Assembly: GCA_030646295.1 (NCBI GenBank)
Contig: JAUSND010000016.1
Location: forward strand, 310,001-374,000
Direction of reading: 5' to 3'
Origin: Moraxellaceae bacterium
GTDB taxonomy: Bacteria > Pseudomonadota > Gammaproteobacteria > Pseudomonadales > Moraxellaceae
Length of the DNA: 64,000 nt
The position numbers were made by a program, and so were the translations under genes. Below, in pieces: positions 34,522 through 44,566 of the stretch (the stretch's first letter is position 1; the number at the start of each line of letters is the position of its first letter). Below the pieces are notes generated by a model. That model was not told where the DNA came from, searched no databases, and saw nothing but the letters and a program-made list of their open reading frames with translations.

Positions 34522-35529
34522 ATGAATATTGAGCGGGTCGACCTGAACCTTCTTGTCTATCTGGATGTGTTGCTGCGGGAGAAGAATGTCACCCGGGCGG
34601 CTGAGCACCTGGGCATTACGCAGCCAGCAATGTCTAATATTCTCAAGAGGTTACGTGATGCTTTTGAGGATCCACTTTTAATACGATCCAGCGAGGGCAT
34701 GACGCCGACGGAGCGGGCGACCGACCTGCAGCCACGTATCCGTGCGGCCCTCGACGGCCTGAACCAGATCTTTGAGTCACAGGAAGACTTCCGCCCACGC
34801 TCCAGTTCCCGTGTGTTCCGCATAATGGCGGCCGACTATGCCGAAGCAACCCTGATTCCGGCCCTGGCCAAGGCCATGCGTACCGAATCACCCGGGGTGG
34901 TGCTGGATTTCCTGACGCCATCGGACGTGAGTTATCGCGACATGGAGCAGGGCAAGGTCGACATGGCCATCAACCGTTTCACGGAAATCCCGCAGTCGTT
35001 CCATCAGGTCACTGTATGGAAGGATACTTTTTCCTGCCTGGTGCATCGCGACAGTCCGCTGGCCGAGCGGTTTACCCTCAAGAACTATCTGGATGCCCAG
35101 CACATCTGGGTGTCCAAGACCGGCATGGGGGTCGGTTTTGGCATGAATCCGGAGCAGTCGGGCGGGCTGGGCTGGATTGATCAGGCGCTGGGACGACTGG
35201 GCAAGAAACGCAAGATCGCCATTTTTACCCGTCATTACCAGATGCCGGCGCTGCTGGCCGAGAATGCGGATCTGGTGGCAACACTGCCGACACGCGTGGC
35301 GCGGTTGCAGGCCGAGAACCCGAAGCTGGTGGTGAGGGATCCGCCGTTCCACATTCCCGAGTTCGAGTTGAAGATGGCCTGGAGTCCTCTGCTGCATCAC
35401 AACCCGGCGCATCGCTGGATGCGTCAGCTCATCCTTTTCACTGCACGCAAGATCATTGAAGACGAAGAGCGCAGTGCCGGGTTGCCACGTCCGGCCGTAC
35501 CGAACCTGCCACCCCTAGACAGGGATTGA
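34522..35529 (+). CDS. LysR-type regulator, probably of the glyoxylate shunt
   Basis: A 335-residue LysR regulator. The N-terminal winged helix-turn-helix reads VDLNLLVYLDVLLREKNVTRAAEHLGITQPAMSNILKRLR, followed by the usual linker and a periplasmic-binding-type effector domain from about residue 95. The opening VDLNLL and the effector domain layout resemble the NodD/NahR branch, whose ligands are small acids or aromatics. Position between aceA (divergent) and glcB (same strand, 135 bases downstream) makes control of the glyoxylate shunt likely, with glyoxylate, acetate or a related acid as a plausible signal. That is inference. Confidence 0.85.
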   Translation: MNIERVDLNLLVYLDVLLREKNVTRAAEHLGITQPAMSNILKRLRDAFEDPLLIRSSEGMTPTERATDLQPRIRAALDGLNQIFESQEDFRPRSSSRVFRIMAADYAEATLIPALAKAMRTESPGVVLDFLTPSDVSYRDMEQGKVDMAINRFTEIPQSFHQVTVWKDTFSCLVHRDSPLAERFTLKNYLDAQHIWVSKTGMGVGFGMNPEQSGGLGWIDQALGRLGKKRKIAIFTRHYQMPALLAENADLVATLPTRVARLQAENPKLVVRDPPFHIPEFELKMAWSPLLHHNPAHRWMRQLILFTARKIIEDEERSAGLPRPAVPNLPPLDRD

Positions 35530-35664
35530 CGCAAGGGGTGACGCGGCGGTTTTGTTCATGCGCGGCAAGAGAGAATCCGCTAGAATATCGGCCTTTCTTT
35601 GCAGGTACCCCCGGCGGTACCTGTTTCTGGCAGTGCCGCACGGCAAATTGACGAGGCTAATGAC

Positions 35665-37836
35665 ATGTCTGAACGCATCAAGCATGGCGATCTGGAAATC
35701 GCCAAGGAACTCTATGATCTGGTGGCCAATGAAATCGCCCCGGGTAGCGGTGTTGAGCCGGCTGCGTTCTGGTCTGCCTTTGAGAAGGTTGCTGTTGAGC
35801 TGTCCCCGAAGAACAAGGCTCTGCTGGTCAAGCGTGACGACCTGCAGGCAAAGATTGATGCCTGGCATCGTGCCAATCCCGGTTTTGACAAGGCCCAGTA
35901 CAAGGCGTTCCTGACCGAGATTGGTTATCTGGTTCCGGAAGGCCCAGAGTTCCAGATCAGCACGGAAAATGTCGATGAAGAGCTGGCCACGATTGCCGGC
36001 CCCCAGCTTGTGGTGCCTGTGCGCAATGCCCGTTATGCGCTGAATGCCGCCAATGCCCGCTGGGGTTCGCTGTATGACGCCTTGTATGGCACCGATGCCA
36101 TTTCCGAAGAGGGCGGTGCCGACAAGGGCAAGGGCTACAATCCGGTGCGTGGCGCCAAGGTCATCGCCTTTGCTCGCAACTTCCTGAATGAAACCTTTCC
36201 TCTGGCGTCGGGCGATCACAATGATGCCGTGAAGTACGCCGTTGAAAACGGTCAGCTGGCTGTCTCTTTGAAGGGTGGTGACAAGGTTGGCCTGAAGAAT
36301 GCTGCCCAGTTTGCCGGCTATGTGGGTGATGCTGCCGCACCAACCGGCGTGTTGCTGAAGAATAACGGCCTGCATGTCGAGGTGCAGGTGGATGCCAGCC
36401 ATCACGTTGGCAAGGATGATTCTGCCCACGTGAAGGATCTGCTGGTCGAAGCTGCTGTCACCACCATCCAGGATCTTGAAGATTCCGTGGCTGCTGTGGA
36501 TGCAGAAGAAAAGGTTGAAGGCTACCGCAACTGGTTCGGCCTCATGACGGGTACCCTGGAAGAAAGCTTCGAGAAGGGTGGCAAGCAGATGACTCGTCGC
36601 ATGAACCCGGATCGCCTGTACAAGAATCCGCAGGGCCAGGAGTTTGCCATTCATGGCCGTTCCATGATGCTGCTGCGTAACGTGGGCCATCTGATGACCA
36701 ACCCTGCCGTGCTGGTTGGCGGTGAAGAAGTGTTTGAAGGCGTGATGGATGCACTGATCACCGCCCTGATCACAAAGCGGGTGCTGAGCGACAAGGCTGC
36801 CGTGAAGCAGTGCAACTCCCGTTCCGGCTCCACCTACATCGTGAAGCCGAAGATGCATGGTCCGGAAGAAGTGGCATTCGCGGTCGAGCTTTTTGCGGCT
36901 GCCGAAAAGGCAGTTGGCCTGGAAAAGAACACCCTCAAGATCGGCATCATGGATGAGGAGCGTCGCACCTCCGTGAACCTGAAGGAATGCATCCGTCAGG
37001 CCAGCGAACGTACCATCTTCATCAACACGGGTTTCATGGACCGTACCGGCGATGAAATCCATACGTCCATGGAAGCCGGCCCCATGGTACGCAAGGACGA
37101 CGTGAAGAAGCAGGAGTGGATTGCTGCCTACGAGCGTCGCAACGTTTCGATTGGTCTTGCCTGCGGCCTGCAGGGACATGCCCAGATTGGCAAGGGTATG
37201 TGGGCCAAGCCTGATGAAATGAAGGAAATGCTGGCCACCAAGCATAACCACCCGCAGGCGGGTGCGACCTGTGCCTGGGTACCTAGCCCGACTGGCGCCA
37301 CGCTGCATGCGCTGCACTACCACAAGGTAAACGTGAAGGCCCGCCAGGACGAGCTGAAGTCTGTGGCCACCGATCCGGTCGACACCATCCTGAACCCGCC
37401 GCTGGCACCGGACACCAACTGGACCGATGCCGAAAAGCTGGCCGAGCTGGAAAACAATTGCCAGGGTATCCTGGGCTATGTGGTGCGCTGGGTGGATCTG
37501 GGTGTGGGCTGCTCCAAAGTGCCGGACATCAACAACGTTGGCTTGATGGAAGATCGTGCCACGCTGCGCATTTCCAGCCAGCACATTGCCAACTGGTTGC
37601 GCCATGGCGTTGTCAGCAAGGAACTGGTGATGGACGTCATGAAGCGCATGGCGGTGATTGTGGACAAGCAAAACGCCAGCGATGCCGCTTACACGGCGAT
37701 GGCACCTGGTTTCGACGGTATCGCCTTCAAGGCTGCCTGCGATCTGGTGTTTGAAGGCACGAAGCAGCCCTCTGGCTATACCGAGCCATTGTTGCATCGG
37801 GCGCGCCTTGTGTTGAAGGCGAAGCAGGCGGGCTGA
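35665..37836 (+). CDS. glcB: Malate synthase G
   Basis: A 723-residue malate synthase of the G type. Landmarks are [19 protein letters not shown], a helical insertion, [58 protein letters not shown], the [21 protein letters not shown] segment and a C-terminal [17 protein letters not shown]-like end. It condenses glyoxylate with acetyl-CoA to malate, the second step of the shunt opened by AceA. The ATG at 35665 has GAGG about 8 bases upstream; the open frame extends to 35599 without conservation. A -10-like TAGAAT occurs at 35581-35586. A terminator follows. Confidence 0.95.
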   Translation: MSERIKHGDLEIAKELYDLVANEIAPGSGVEPAAFWSAFEKVAVELSPKNKALLVKRDDLQAKIDAWHRANPGFDKAQYKAFLTEIGYLVPEGPEFQISTENVDEELATIAGPQLVVPVRNARYALNAANARWGSLYDALYGTDAISEEGGADKGKGYNPVRGAKVIAFARNFLNETFPLASGDHNDAVKYAVENGQLAVSLKGGDKVGLKNAAQFAGYVGDAAAPTGVLLKNNGLHVEVQVDASHHVGKDDSAHVKDLLVEAAVTTIQDLEDSVAAVDAEEKVEGYRNWFGLMTGTLEESFEKGGKQMTRRMNPDRLYKNPQGQEFAIHGRSMMLLRNVGHLMTNPAVLVGGEEVFEGVMDALITALITKRVLSDKAAVKQCNSRSGSTYIVKPKMHGPEEVAFAVELFAAAEKAVGLEKNTLKIGIMDEERRTSVNLKECIRQASERTIFINTGFMDRTGDEIHTSMEAGPMVRKDDVKKQEWIAAYERRNVSIGLACGLQGHAQIGKGMWAKPDEMKEMLATKHNHPQAGATCAWVPSPTGATLHALHYHKVNVKARQDELKSVATDPVDTILNPPLAPDTNWTDAEKLAELENNCQGILGYVVRWVDLGVGCSKVPDINNVGLMEDRATLRISSQHIANWLRHGVVSKELVMDVMKRMAVIVDKQNASDAAYTAMAPGFDGIAFKAACDLVFEGTKQPSGYTEPLLHRARLVLKAKQAG

Positions 37837-37857
37837 TCAGCTCTGCTTATTGTTATG

Positions 37858-37887
37858 AAGAAGGCCGCCCTGAGCGGCCTTCTTTTT
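37858..37887 (+). terminator. Rho-independent terminator of glcB
   Basis: An 11-base perfect stem AAGAAGGCCGC / GCGGCCTTCTT with a 5-base loop and a following T run, 21 bases after the glcB stop. Confidence 0.88.
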
Positions 37888-37933
37888 GCCTGATCCCCCC
37901 TTTTAGGCATCACCAGGGAGTCGAGAACAACGC

Positions 37934-39193
37934 ATGTCATCTGCATCTGCACAAAAAAGCGTAGCCGTGATTGGTGGCGGCCCTGCCGGTCTGATGGCCG
38001 CTGAAGTGCTGGCTGATGCCGGCGTTGCGGTGGATGTGTTTGATGCCATGCCGTCGGTGGGACGCAAGTTCCTGCTGGCTGGCGTGGGGGGCATGAACAT
38101 CACGCATTCGGAGCCATACAAGGCATTTGTTTCACGTTATGGGGCACGACATGCTGATGTGCAGCAATGGCTGGATGCATTCGGCCCGGATGCCTTGCGT
38201 GAGTGGATTCAGTGCCTGGGCATCGAGACCTTTGTTGGCTCATCGGGGCGTGTTTTTCCGTCTGACATGAAGGCTGCTCCCTTGTTGCGTGCCTGGCTGC
38301 ATCGCTTGCGTGGGTCTGGTGTCCGGTTTCATCAGCGCCACCGTTTTATGGGCTGGGCGGATGATGGGCGTTTGCGCTTCATGACGCCGGATCGGGAGGT
38401 ATTCTTCCGGGCGGATGCCGTCGTGCTGGCACTTGGTGGCGGCAGCTGGGCCAGATTGGGCTCGGATGGTTCCTGGGTGCCACTGCTGCATGAAAGAGGC
38501 GTAGGGATTTCATTGTTGAAGCCATCCAACTGCGGTTTTGATGTGATGGGATGGAGTCCGGTATTTTCCGGTCGTTTTGCAGGTGCGCCACTCAAATCGG
38601 TAATGGCAACTGTCCGGATAAACGACGGTTCGCTCATCAGTTGCGAAGGTGAGTGTGTGGTGACGGCAACGGGAGTTGAGGGCAGCCTGATTTACGCATT
38701 GTCAGCAATGATCAGGGACCGGATTGAGCAGGAAGGAACGGCCGAGCTGACGCTGGATCTGTTGCCGGGCAAGTCGGAGGAGCAGCTGCAGGCTGCACTG
38801 GAAAGGCCGAAAGGGAAAAACTCCTTTGCCAATCATCTGCGCAAGGCCACCGGACTGGATGGCGTAAAGGCCGGATTGCTGAGAGAGTGTGCAGCAGGCA
38901 GCCTGGGTTCCCCTGCGGCTGTGGCGGCGGCAATAAAGTCCCTGCCGGTAAGGCTTGTGGCTGCCCGCCCGCTGGATGAGGCGATCAGCACTGCGGGTGG
39001 TGTAAGGTTTGATGCAGTGAATACCCATCTCATGCTGACAGCCTTGCCTGGTGTCTTCTGCGCGGGTGAAATGCTCGACTGGGAGGCCCCGACGGGGGGC
39101 TATTTGCTGACGGCGTGTTTTGCATCTGGCCGCGTTGCTGGTCAGGGTGTTCTGGAGTGGCTTGGCAAACCGGCCAGCCAGGTTGTGACATAA
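37934..39193 (+). CDS. TIGR03862/HI0933-like flavoprotein
   Basis: A 419-residue flavoprotein. The N-terminal FAD motif is VAVIGGGPAGLMAAEVLADAG, then FDAMPSVGRKFLLAGVGGMNITHSE, the family-typical GSSGRVFPSDMKAAPLLRAW, VLALGGGSWARLGSDG, and the C-terminal FAD segment GVFCAGEMLDWEAPTGGYLL. The physiological substrate of this branch is unknown; BaiN relatives reduce steroid double bonds. The ATG at 37934 has GGGAG upstream. The stop lies within the ribosome site of the downstream adenylate cyclase gene, which suggests co-transcription. Confidence 0.87.
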   Translation: MSSASAQKSVAVIGGGPAGLMAAEVLADAGVAVDVFDAMPSVGRKFLLAGVGGMNITHSEPYKAFVSRYGARHADVQQWLDAFGPDALREWIQCLGIETFVGSSGRVFPSDMKAAPLLRAWLHRLRGSGVRFHQRHRFMGWADDGRLRFMTPDREVFFRADAVVLALGGGSWARLGSDGSWVPLLHERGVGISLLKPSNCGFDVMGWSPVFSGRFAGAPLKSVMATVRINDGSLISCEGECVVTATGVEGSLIYALSAMIRDRIEQEGTAELTLDLLPGKSEEQLQAALERPKGKNSFANHLRKATGLDGVKAGLLRECAAGSLGSPAAVAAAIKSLPVRLVAARPLDEAISTAGGVRFDAVNTHLMLTALPGVFCAGEMLDWEAPTGGYLLTACFASGRVAGQGVLEWLGKPASQVVT

Positions 39194-39208
39194 GGACAGG
39201 ATTCCCGA

Positions 39209-40495
39209 GTGGCCGAGAAAAACTGGCGCAGTTACTTCAAACGCCCCGACCGGGCCTTCTGGCTGGACTTGTTGTCGCCGGCACCAGACTCCACTGCGTC
39301 GGACATACAGCGCCGGGCCAGGCTTGCCCGCTATGCACTGGGTGCGGCACTTGTTTTCACCATTCCCTACATTGTTCTTTCCTTGCTGGTTGCACCACTT
39401 GAAACACGTCATGTCATTTTCCTGAACATGGCGGGCATGGCCGGGTACGGCTGTGGCATGTGGTGTGCTGCACTGGGGGCTGACCGGGCCGCCCGGATGT
39501 GGCTGATGGCGACACTGTCTGCCCAGGTGTTACTGCTTGTCTGGCTTACGGGGACTGCGCTGGGTGTGTGGGTATTTGTCTTTGTGACGGGCGCATTGAC
39601 GCGCGTGCTGTTTGCCTCGCATGAAAAGGTATTGCGGCTGACGTTTCTTCTGCTGTCTGCGTTGACGCTGGTTGCCAGCTTTGTCATGGACGGCGAGTCC
39701 TATGTTGATTTTTCTGTAGTCCCTGCATGGTTGCTCGCATTTGCGAAGGTGGCCAATGCCCTCATGGCGTTTGGCTCCATCATCCTGTTGCTGGGTGTTT
39801 CTGATCGCGAGGTATTGCGCAGTGAGGCGGGGCTCATGCTGGAGCGGGACCGCTCCGAGCGTCTTCTGCACGTCATCCTGCCGGCAAAGATTGCTGCATT
39901 GCTGCAGCAGGACCATGGAATGATCGCGCATCACCATCCGGATGTGACGGTGCTTTTTGTGGATATTGCCGGCTTTACGCCATGGGCGGCACGGCATGAG
40001 CCTGAGCAGGTTGTTGCAATGCTGGAGAGTGTTTTCTCCCGCTTTGATGCACAGGTGGCCAGGGCGGGCGCTGAAAAGATAAAAACCATTGGTGATGCCT
40101 ATATGGTGATTTCTGGTGCCCCGGAGTCACGAGAGGATCATGCAAGTGTCATGGCAAGACTTGCACTGGCATTCATGGCAGAAATTGAAAGCATCCGGAA
40201 AGAAACAGGAATTGATCTGGGGTTGCGCGCCGGCTTGAACAGCGGCCCTGTCATTGCTGGTGTCATTGGGACGGTTCGCTTCAGCTATGACGTGTGGGGA
40301 GATACCGTCAATACCGCCAGTCGCATGGAATCCTCGGGAGAGGTCGGACGCATTCATGTAACGGCTGAAACAAAATCCCGCCTCGGGAATGCTTTTGAGC
40401 TGACAAGACGTGGCCCGATTGATATCAAGGGCAAGGGCGTGATGGAGACGTGGTGGCTGGAGGGTGAGACGGATGGCCATGGAGTGCGCCAGTAA
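39209..40495 (+). CDS. Membrane class III adenylate cyclase
   Basis: A 428-residue protein with six hydrophobic segments between about residues 40 and 205 and a C-terminal class III cyclase domain. The two metal-binding aspartates are in VLFVDIAGF and IKTIGDAYMV. GLRAGLNSGPVIAGVIG, YDVWGDTVNTASRMES and a final GKG motif (DIKGKGVMETWWL) complete the active site. The layout resembles Pseudomonas CyaB, with a membrane sensor domain and a cytoplasmic cyclase making cAMP. It starts at a GTG preceded by AAGGACAGG. The stop overlaps the start of the GIY-YIG gene (TAATG). Confidence 0.88.
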   Translation: MAEKNWRSYFKRPDRAFWLDLLSPAPDSTASDIQRRARLARYALGAALVFTIPYIVLSLLVAPLETRHVIFLNMAGMAGYGCGMWCAALGADRAARMWLMATLSAQVLLLVWLTGTALGVWVFVFVTGALTRVLFASHEKVLRLTFLLLSALTLVASFVMDGESYVDFSVVPAWLLAFAKVANALMAFGSIILLLGVSDREVLRSEAGLMLERDRSERLLHVILPAKIAALLQQDHGMIAHHHPDVTVLFVDIAGFTPWAARHEPEQVVAMLESVFSRFDAQVARAGAEKIKTIGDAYMVISGAPESREDHASVMARLALAFMAEIESIRKETGIDLGLRAGLNSGPVIAGVIGTVRFSYDVWGDTVNTASRMESSGEVGRIHVTAETKSRLGNAFELTRRGPIDIKGKGVMETWWLEGETDGHGVRQ

Positions 40496-40779
40496 TGTCC
40501 GCGACCTGGTATCTCTATGTGCTTGAATGCGAGGGTGGCAGTCTCTACACCGGTATTGCTGTTGATGTAGAGAGGCGCTTTGCCCTGCATGTTGCTGGCA
40601 AGGGCGCAAAGTATACCCGGTCGAGAAAGCCGGAGCGCATAGTGGCCGTCCAGTCTTTCCCCGACCGGTCCTCCGCCTCCAGGGCGGAATATGCGCTCAA
40701 GCAGCAAGTACCAGCCAGCAAACGGGAGTTTTGTACACGGTATCCGTATCAGTCAGCCCTGAATAATGATGCCGATTGA
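40495..40779 (+). CDS. GIY-YIG domain protein (YhbQ-like)
   Basis: A 94-residue single-domain GIY-YIG protein. The signature appears as WYLYVLECEGGSLYTGIAVD, with the conserved Arg in VERRFALHVAGKGAKYT and Glu in SRAEYALKQ. These small nuclease-fold proteins act on or bind nucleic acids; YhbQ homologues have been linked to DNA damage responses. Its ATG shares a base with the stop of the cyclase gene, so it is probably co-translated with it. It converges on the DUF748 gene 27 bases away. Confidence 0.88.
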   Translation: MSATWYLYVLECEGGSLYTGIAVDVERRFALHVAGKGAKYTRSRKPERIVAVQSFPDRSSASRAEYALKQQVPASKREFCTRYPYQSALNNDAD

Positions 40780-40806
40780 CCCGGCATGTGCCGGGCCAGA
40801 CCGCAA

Positions 40807-43800
40807 TCATGATGCGGTCAGGGCTATTTTCATCACGACTTTTTCATTCTCTGCCGGCGAGATGACGGGCTCCAGCACAAAGACCCTTGTATCCTCAACC
40901 TTGTGGGTTTCAACAAGTGTCTTGCGGACATTGCTGGCACGATCGAGTGCAATCTGTCGCAGATCCCCCTCAAGCACGACTTCGCGTGCGATCAGCTCAT
41001 TCTCCAGTGCCTTGAGATAAAGGTTCTCCGCCACTTTCAGTTCATCCTTGTTGCGAGCGGACTCTTCGGCAGGTCGCAGGCTGAGCGCTCGTTGCTGGGC
41101 AAGTGCCTCCGTGCCAAGCTTTTCCTTGAACATGCCCTCAAGCGTGCGGCGGCTTCTTTCACTATCAGGTGAGCGCTTGCGCAGTTCGGTTTCGAATTTT
41201 GCAGTGCGGATGGCCAGTGCATCTGCCTGGGGATCAAATGTTCCACGGATCTCGATGCCGATCGCGGGACGCTCGGTCAGTGCTTTTGCCAGAGACTCCA
41301 GTCGTGTTACTGCCTCGGGTTCGAGTGCCGATGAGCCGGCCCTGAACGGAAGGCTGTCCATGTTTTCATCGCCACCTACCAGCCCGGCAATAAAGTTGAA
41401 CGGGGCAGCGGCGACTTTGGTCAGCACGTTCACAAAGGCTTTCCAGATCAGGGGTCCCACCTTGAATTGCGGATCATCAAGGCTGCCAGTGACAGGAAGA
41501 TCAAGATCAATATTGCCGTTCTTGTCTTTCATGATTGCGAGTGCCAGCTTGACAGGCAGCTTGACGGCATCAGGGCTATCGACTTTTTCACCCAGTGTGA
41601 GCTGGTTGAAAACGACCTTGTTGGTGGCTTCCAGCTGTCGCTTGTTGATCTTGTAGGCGAGATCCATCGACAGCTTGCCCTTGTCGATCCGGTAGCCGGC
41701 AAACTTGGCGGAGTAGGGGGTGAGGGTGGTCAGCTCAAGATTCTGGAACCTGATGGCAATATCCGTGTACTGGTCACCTGCCAGCGGGTTGATCGAGCCA
41801 GTGATGTCGGCGCGTCCGTACTGGTCAACACGACCATTCAGGCTGATGCTCGTGTGTGTCCCGGGTGTGGTTGAAAAGCCCTTGATGTCACCGTTGAGTG
41901 ACTGGATGCCGGTGGCAAACTGCGGGCGCAGGCTGAGGTCGGCGAACAGCATGGCACCATTGCGCATGCGGATGCGATCAATACGCACAGGGTAATCAGG
42001 CTCGGCTGATGTTGATGGCGCAGCAGGGGTTTTGCCTGATGTAGGCCCTGTGTCAGTCTCCATGATGCGCATCAGGTTAATGCTGCGGTCGGCATTGATC
42101 ATGACGCGTGTAAACGGCTGGTCTGCAATGATTTCCCTGATGGTCAATCGTCCAGGTTCCATCTGCCAGCGTAGTCCCTCGACAGCGAGTGCCTGCCATG
42201 CAAGGAAGCGCTCATCCTGATCCAGATCGTTTGCACTGAACTTTTGTACGGCAACACGGCCGTTAAATTCTGCCTGGGTCTTGTCGGTCTGCCTGAAGCT
42301 GAACCGGCCAGTGGTATCGAGCGAGCCGCTCTCCAGGGCAAAGCGCGCAACCTGGGCAGCATAGGGGGCAAATGGCGGAAGACTCAGTCCCTTGAGGTCA
42401 AGGTCACCAGTGACGGCCAGCGGTTGTTCGGCAAAGGTGCCCTTGAAGCCAAGCGTACCACCCGTGCTGATAGCCAGCTGTCCTTCAAGCGCGTGCGCAG
42501 ATTTTGCATCCAGTTGCGGAAAGATCCGCATCCCGATGTTCTCCAGGGATGTCTTCACGGCGGGAGTCGGTACACGATCTTCCACATCCACCCGGAAACC
42601 GTTCAGATCCAGCTCTCCCAGTGTGGCAACCCAAGCCGGACTGGTGACGCGTTCAGGTTTGGCCGGGGAGGGCAGGCTTGTACCGGATGCCGATGCCTTT
42701 TCCAGTCGATTGACCAGTGTGTCCAGGCGGGTTGTCCAGTTGATGCTGCCATCTGCTTCGCGGCGAACATCGAGGTCGCCTTTGCTCAGGACAATCTGCT
42801 CAACGTGAACATTTTGTCCGGAAAGGGATGCACTCATTTTGCGCAGTGCAAGTCCGGGCAGGCTGATCAGTGGAGCGGGCTCACTGGCGTCTGTCAGGGT
42901 GAAGTTGCCGAGTTCGACTGAGGCAAGGCTGATGGCATCCGCACTGTTGGCGGCCGCCGGCTTGTACGTGCCCTGCTTGAACAAGAGGTCGGAGAAGCCT
43001 GCCAGCACGGTTTTACGGTCAGCCTCGGTCAGGGCGACATCATGCAGCCCCAGACTTGCAAAGGAGGCGGTTTGTGCCGGCCAGTCCATGGCGATGCCAT
43101 TCAGGTCCAGCTTGCCCATGGCAAAGGCCAGTGGAGTATCGGCCTTCTGGTGCAAGGCAAGGCCGTCTACCAGCACTTGCCCCTGACGCAGGGCAAAGGT
43201 CACTGTGTCGTCAGCTGTCAGGTCATAGTTGCCACGGATGGTGATGCGGCCCTCATCAACAATGACGGGCAGTTCGTCCTGCAGGTAGCGCCATGGTGTG
43301 GTTGCCTTGAGCCCGGAAATGGTCAGCGTTCCACTGGAACGAACCGGCTGCATGGCCAGCGAGCCTTCCCAGTCCAGTGTTTCACCCTCTCCGGTCTCGG
43401 CGTGAAGGTTGTAGTTGCCCTCTTTATTGGGGCGTGAGCTGAGTTCGGAGAGGCTCAGGTTGAGCGGAGAGAATACAGTCGAGAAAGGGGTGGGGCGTGA
43501 GTCGTCATGGACGTCGATGCGGGCAAGATGGACAGCAAGCGTGCCAATGCGCCAGCGTGTTTCACCGGTATCTTCTTTGTCGTCCGGCGGGACCAGTTGC
43601 AACAGGTTGAGGCTGCCATCCTTGCGCAATCGTGCATTCACATAAGGCTCAAGCAGGTCCAGCTCATCCAGGCTGGCGCCACGCAGCCAGATCGAATGCC
43701 ATAGCTGGGCGTTGACATACACACTGCGGGCACTGACCAGTGTTTCGCCGCCGGGCTCGGAAACCTTCAGTTCGTTGATCTTCACTGCAAGCAGGAGGGG

Positions 43801-44004
43801 ATTGACCTCAAGCTTGCCAATGGCCAGCTCCAGTTTGAGTGTGTCGCGGACATAATCCTGGGCCAGCCTGATGACCAGACCCGGTGCGGCCAGCAGTCCG
43901 AGAGTGGTGTAGGCCACAAAAAGGGCCAGCACAATAAGACCGTAACGCTTGCGCTTCGGGGTCAGGGTGTTTCTGAGTGAGTCTTTCACGGAGTCGGAAA
44001 GCAT
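40807..44004 (-). CDS. DUF748/AsmA-like envelope protein
   Basis: A protein of about 1065 residues. One N-terminal membrane anchor (YGLIVLALFVAYTTLGLLAA) is followed by a very long periplasmic beta-rich region of repeated segments of the AsmA/DUF748 type. Near the C terminus, LPFRAGSSALEPEAVTRLES and IEIRGTFDPQADALAIR resemble a peptidoglycan-binding OmpA-like motif, a known feature of DUF748 proteins. AsmA-like proteins bridge inner and outer membranes and move phospholipids. The start at ATG 44004 has AAGGAA upstream. It is a monocistronic leftward unit beyond two tRNA genes. Confidence 0.85.
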   Translation of the reverse strand: MLSDSVKDSLRNTLTPKRKRYGLIVLALFVAYTTLGLLAAPGLVIRLAQDYVRDTLKLELAIGKLEVNPLLLAVKINELKVSEPGGETLVSARSVYVNAQLWHSIWLRGASLDELDLLEPYVNARLRKDGSLNLLQLVPPDDKEDTGETRWRIGTLAVHLARIDVHDDSRPTPFSTVFSPLNLSLSELSSRPNKEGNYNLHAETGEGETLDWEGSLAMQPVRSSGTLTISGLKATTPWRYLQDELPVIVDEGRITIRGNYDLTADDTVTFALRQGQVLVDGLALHQKADTPLAFAMGKLDLNGIAMDWPAQTASFASLGLHDVALTEADRKTVLAGFSDLLFKQGTYKPAAANSADAISLASVELGNFTLTDASEPAPLISLPGLALRKMSASLSGQNVHVEQIVLSKGDLDVRREADGSINWTTRLDTLVNRLEKASASGTSLPSPAKPERVTSPAWVATLGELDLNGFRVDVEDRVPTPAVKTSLENIGMRIFPQLDAKSAHALEGQLAISTGGTLGFKGTFAEQPLAVTGDLDLKGLSLPPFAPYAAQVARFALESGSLDTTGRFSFRQTDKTQAEFNGRVAVQKFSANDLDQDERFLAWQALAVEGLRWQMEPGRLTIREIIADQPFTRVMINADRSINLMRIMETDTGPTSGKTPAAPSTSAEPDYPVRIDRIRMRNGAMLFADLSLRPQFATGIQSLNGDIKGFSTTPGTHTSISLNGRVDQYGRADITGSINPLAGDQYTDIAIRFQNLELTTLTPYSAKFAGYRIDKGKLSMDLAYKINKRQLEATNKVVFNQLTLGEKVDSPDAVKLPVKLALAIMKDKNGNIDLDLPVTGSLDDPQFKVGPLIWKAFVNVLTKVAAAPFNFIAGLVGGDENMDSLPFRAGSSALEPEAVTRLESLAKALTERPAIGIEIRGTFDPQADALAIRTAKFETELRKRSPDSERSRRTLEGMFKEKLGTEALAQQRALSLRPAEESARNKDELKVAENLYLKALENELIAREVVLEGDLRQIALDRASNVRKTLVETHKVEDTRVFVLEPVISPAENEKVVMKIALTAS

Positions 44005-44106
44005 GCCGGTTCCTTGCTGGCCAGGGTGTTGCCGAAAGGCGTGCATTCTACCATGCGAGAGGCATCAGGTACTTGGTGCCGGGGTGTGTAGCCTGATCGG
44101 GAAGGA

Positions 44107-44193
44107 TGGTGCCCGGGACGGGAATCGAACCCGTACAGCCTTGCGGCCGAGGGATTTTAAGTCCCTTGTGTCTACCAGTTTCACCACCCGGGC
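44107..44193 (-). tRNA. tRNA-Leu (anticodon UAA)
   Basis: An 87-base gene with CCA encoded. The acceptor stem GCCCGGG / CCCGGGC, the D-arm region, the anticodon stem-loop GGGACTTAAAATCCC with UAA, a long variable arm and the T-arm GGTTCGATTCC are all present. Confidence 0.95.
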
Positions 44194-44289
44194 ATGACAC
44201 TGCATGACTATGCTTGGATTGCAGGGGATGCTTCTGACATCCAGGGGGCCGACAGACGCAGGGAATCGATATCTGGCGATGTCTGGAAG

Positions 44290-44363
44290 TGGAGGCTGGG
44301 ACCGGAATCGAACCGGTGTACGCGGAGTTGCAGTCCGCTGCATAACCATTTTGCTACCCAGCC
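44290..44363 (-). tRNA. tRNA-Cys (anticodon GCA)
   Basis: A 74-base gene with CCA encoded. The acceptor stem GGCTGGG / CCCAGCC, the anticodon stem-loop GCGGACTGCAACTCCGC with GCA and the T-loop GTTCGATTC are clear. It lies 96 bases upstream of tRNA-Leu on the same strand, probably in one transcript. Confidence 0.95.
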
Positions 44364-44566
44364 GGGTACTTGCCTGCGAGAGGACGCGCATCATAGCCAC
44401 GAGGCTTAAAAGCGTCAACCAGCGAAGTGGCATGTACGGGTTCAGGATGGCCGGTTGCCTGTACGGACAGGCGCCTCGCCGCTGGCGGGCTTTCCGGGGT
44501 ATATTCCGGACAAAGGCCCTGCGGCCTTAACAATAATATGCGGTTCAGACCGTTAGAGGGGAGCCA

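Noticed and set aside
35515-37797. Open frame of 760 codons antisense to glcB
   Set aside because: It is a shadow of malate synthase with no ribosome site or domain.
44107-44363. Integration site or mobile island at the tRNA pair
   Set aside because: Both tRNA genes are intact, no integrase is nearby and no repeat of a tRNA 3' end was noticed in the flanks.
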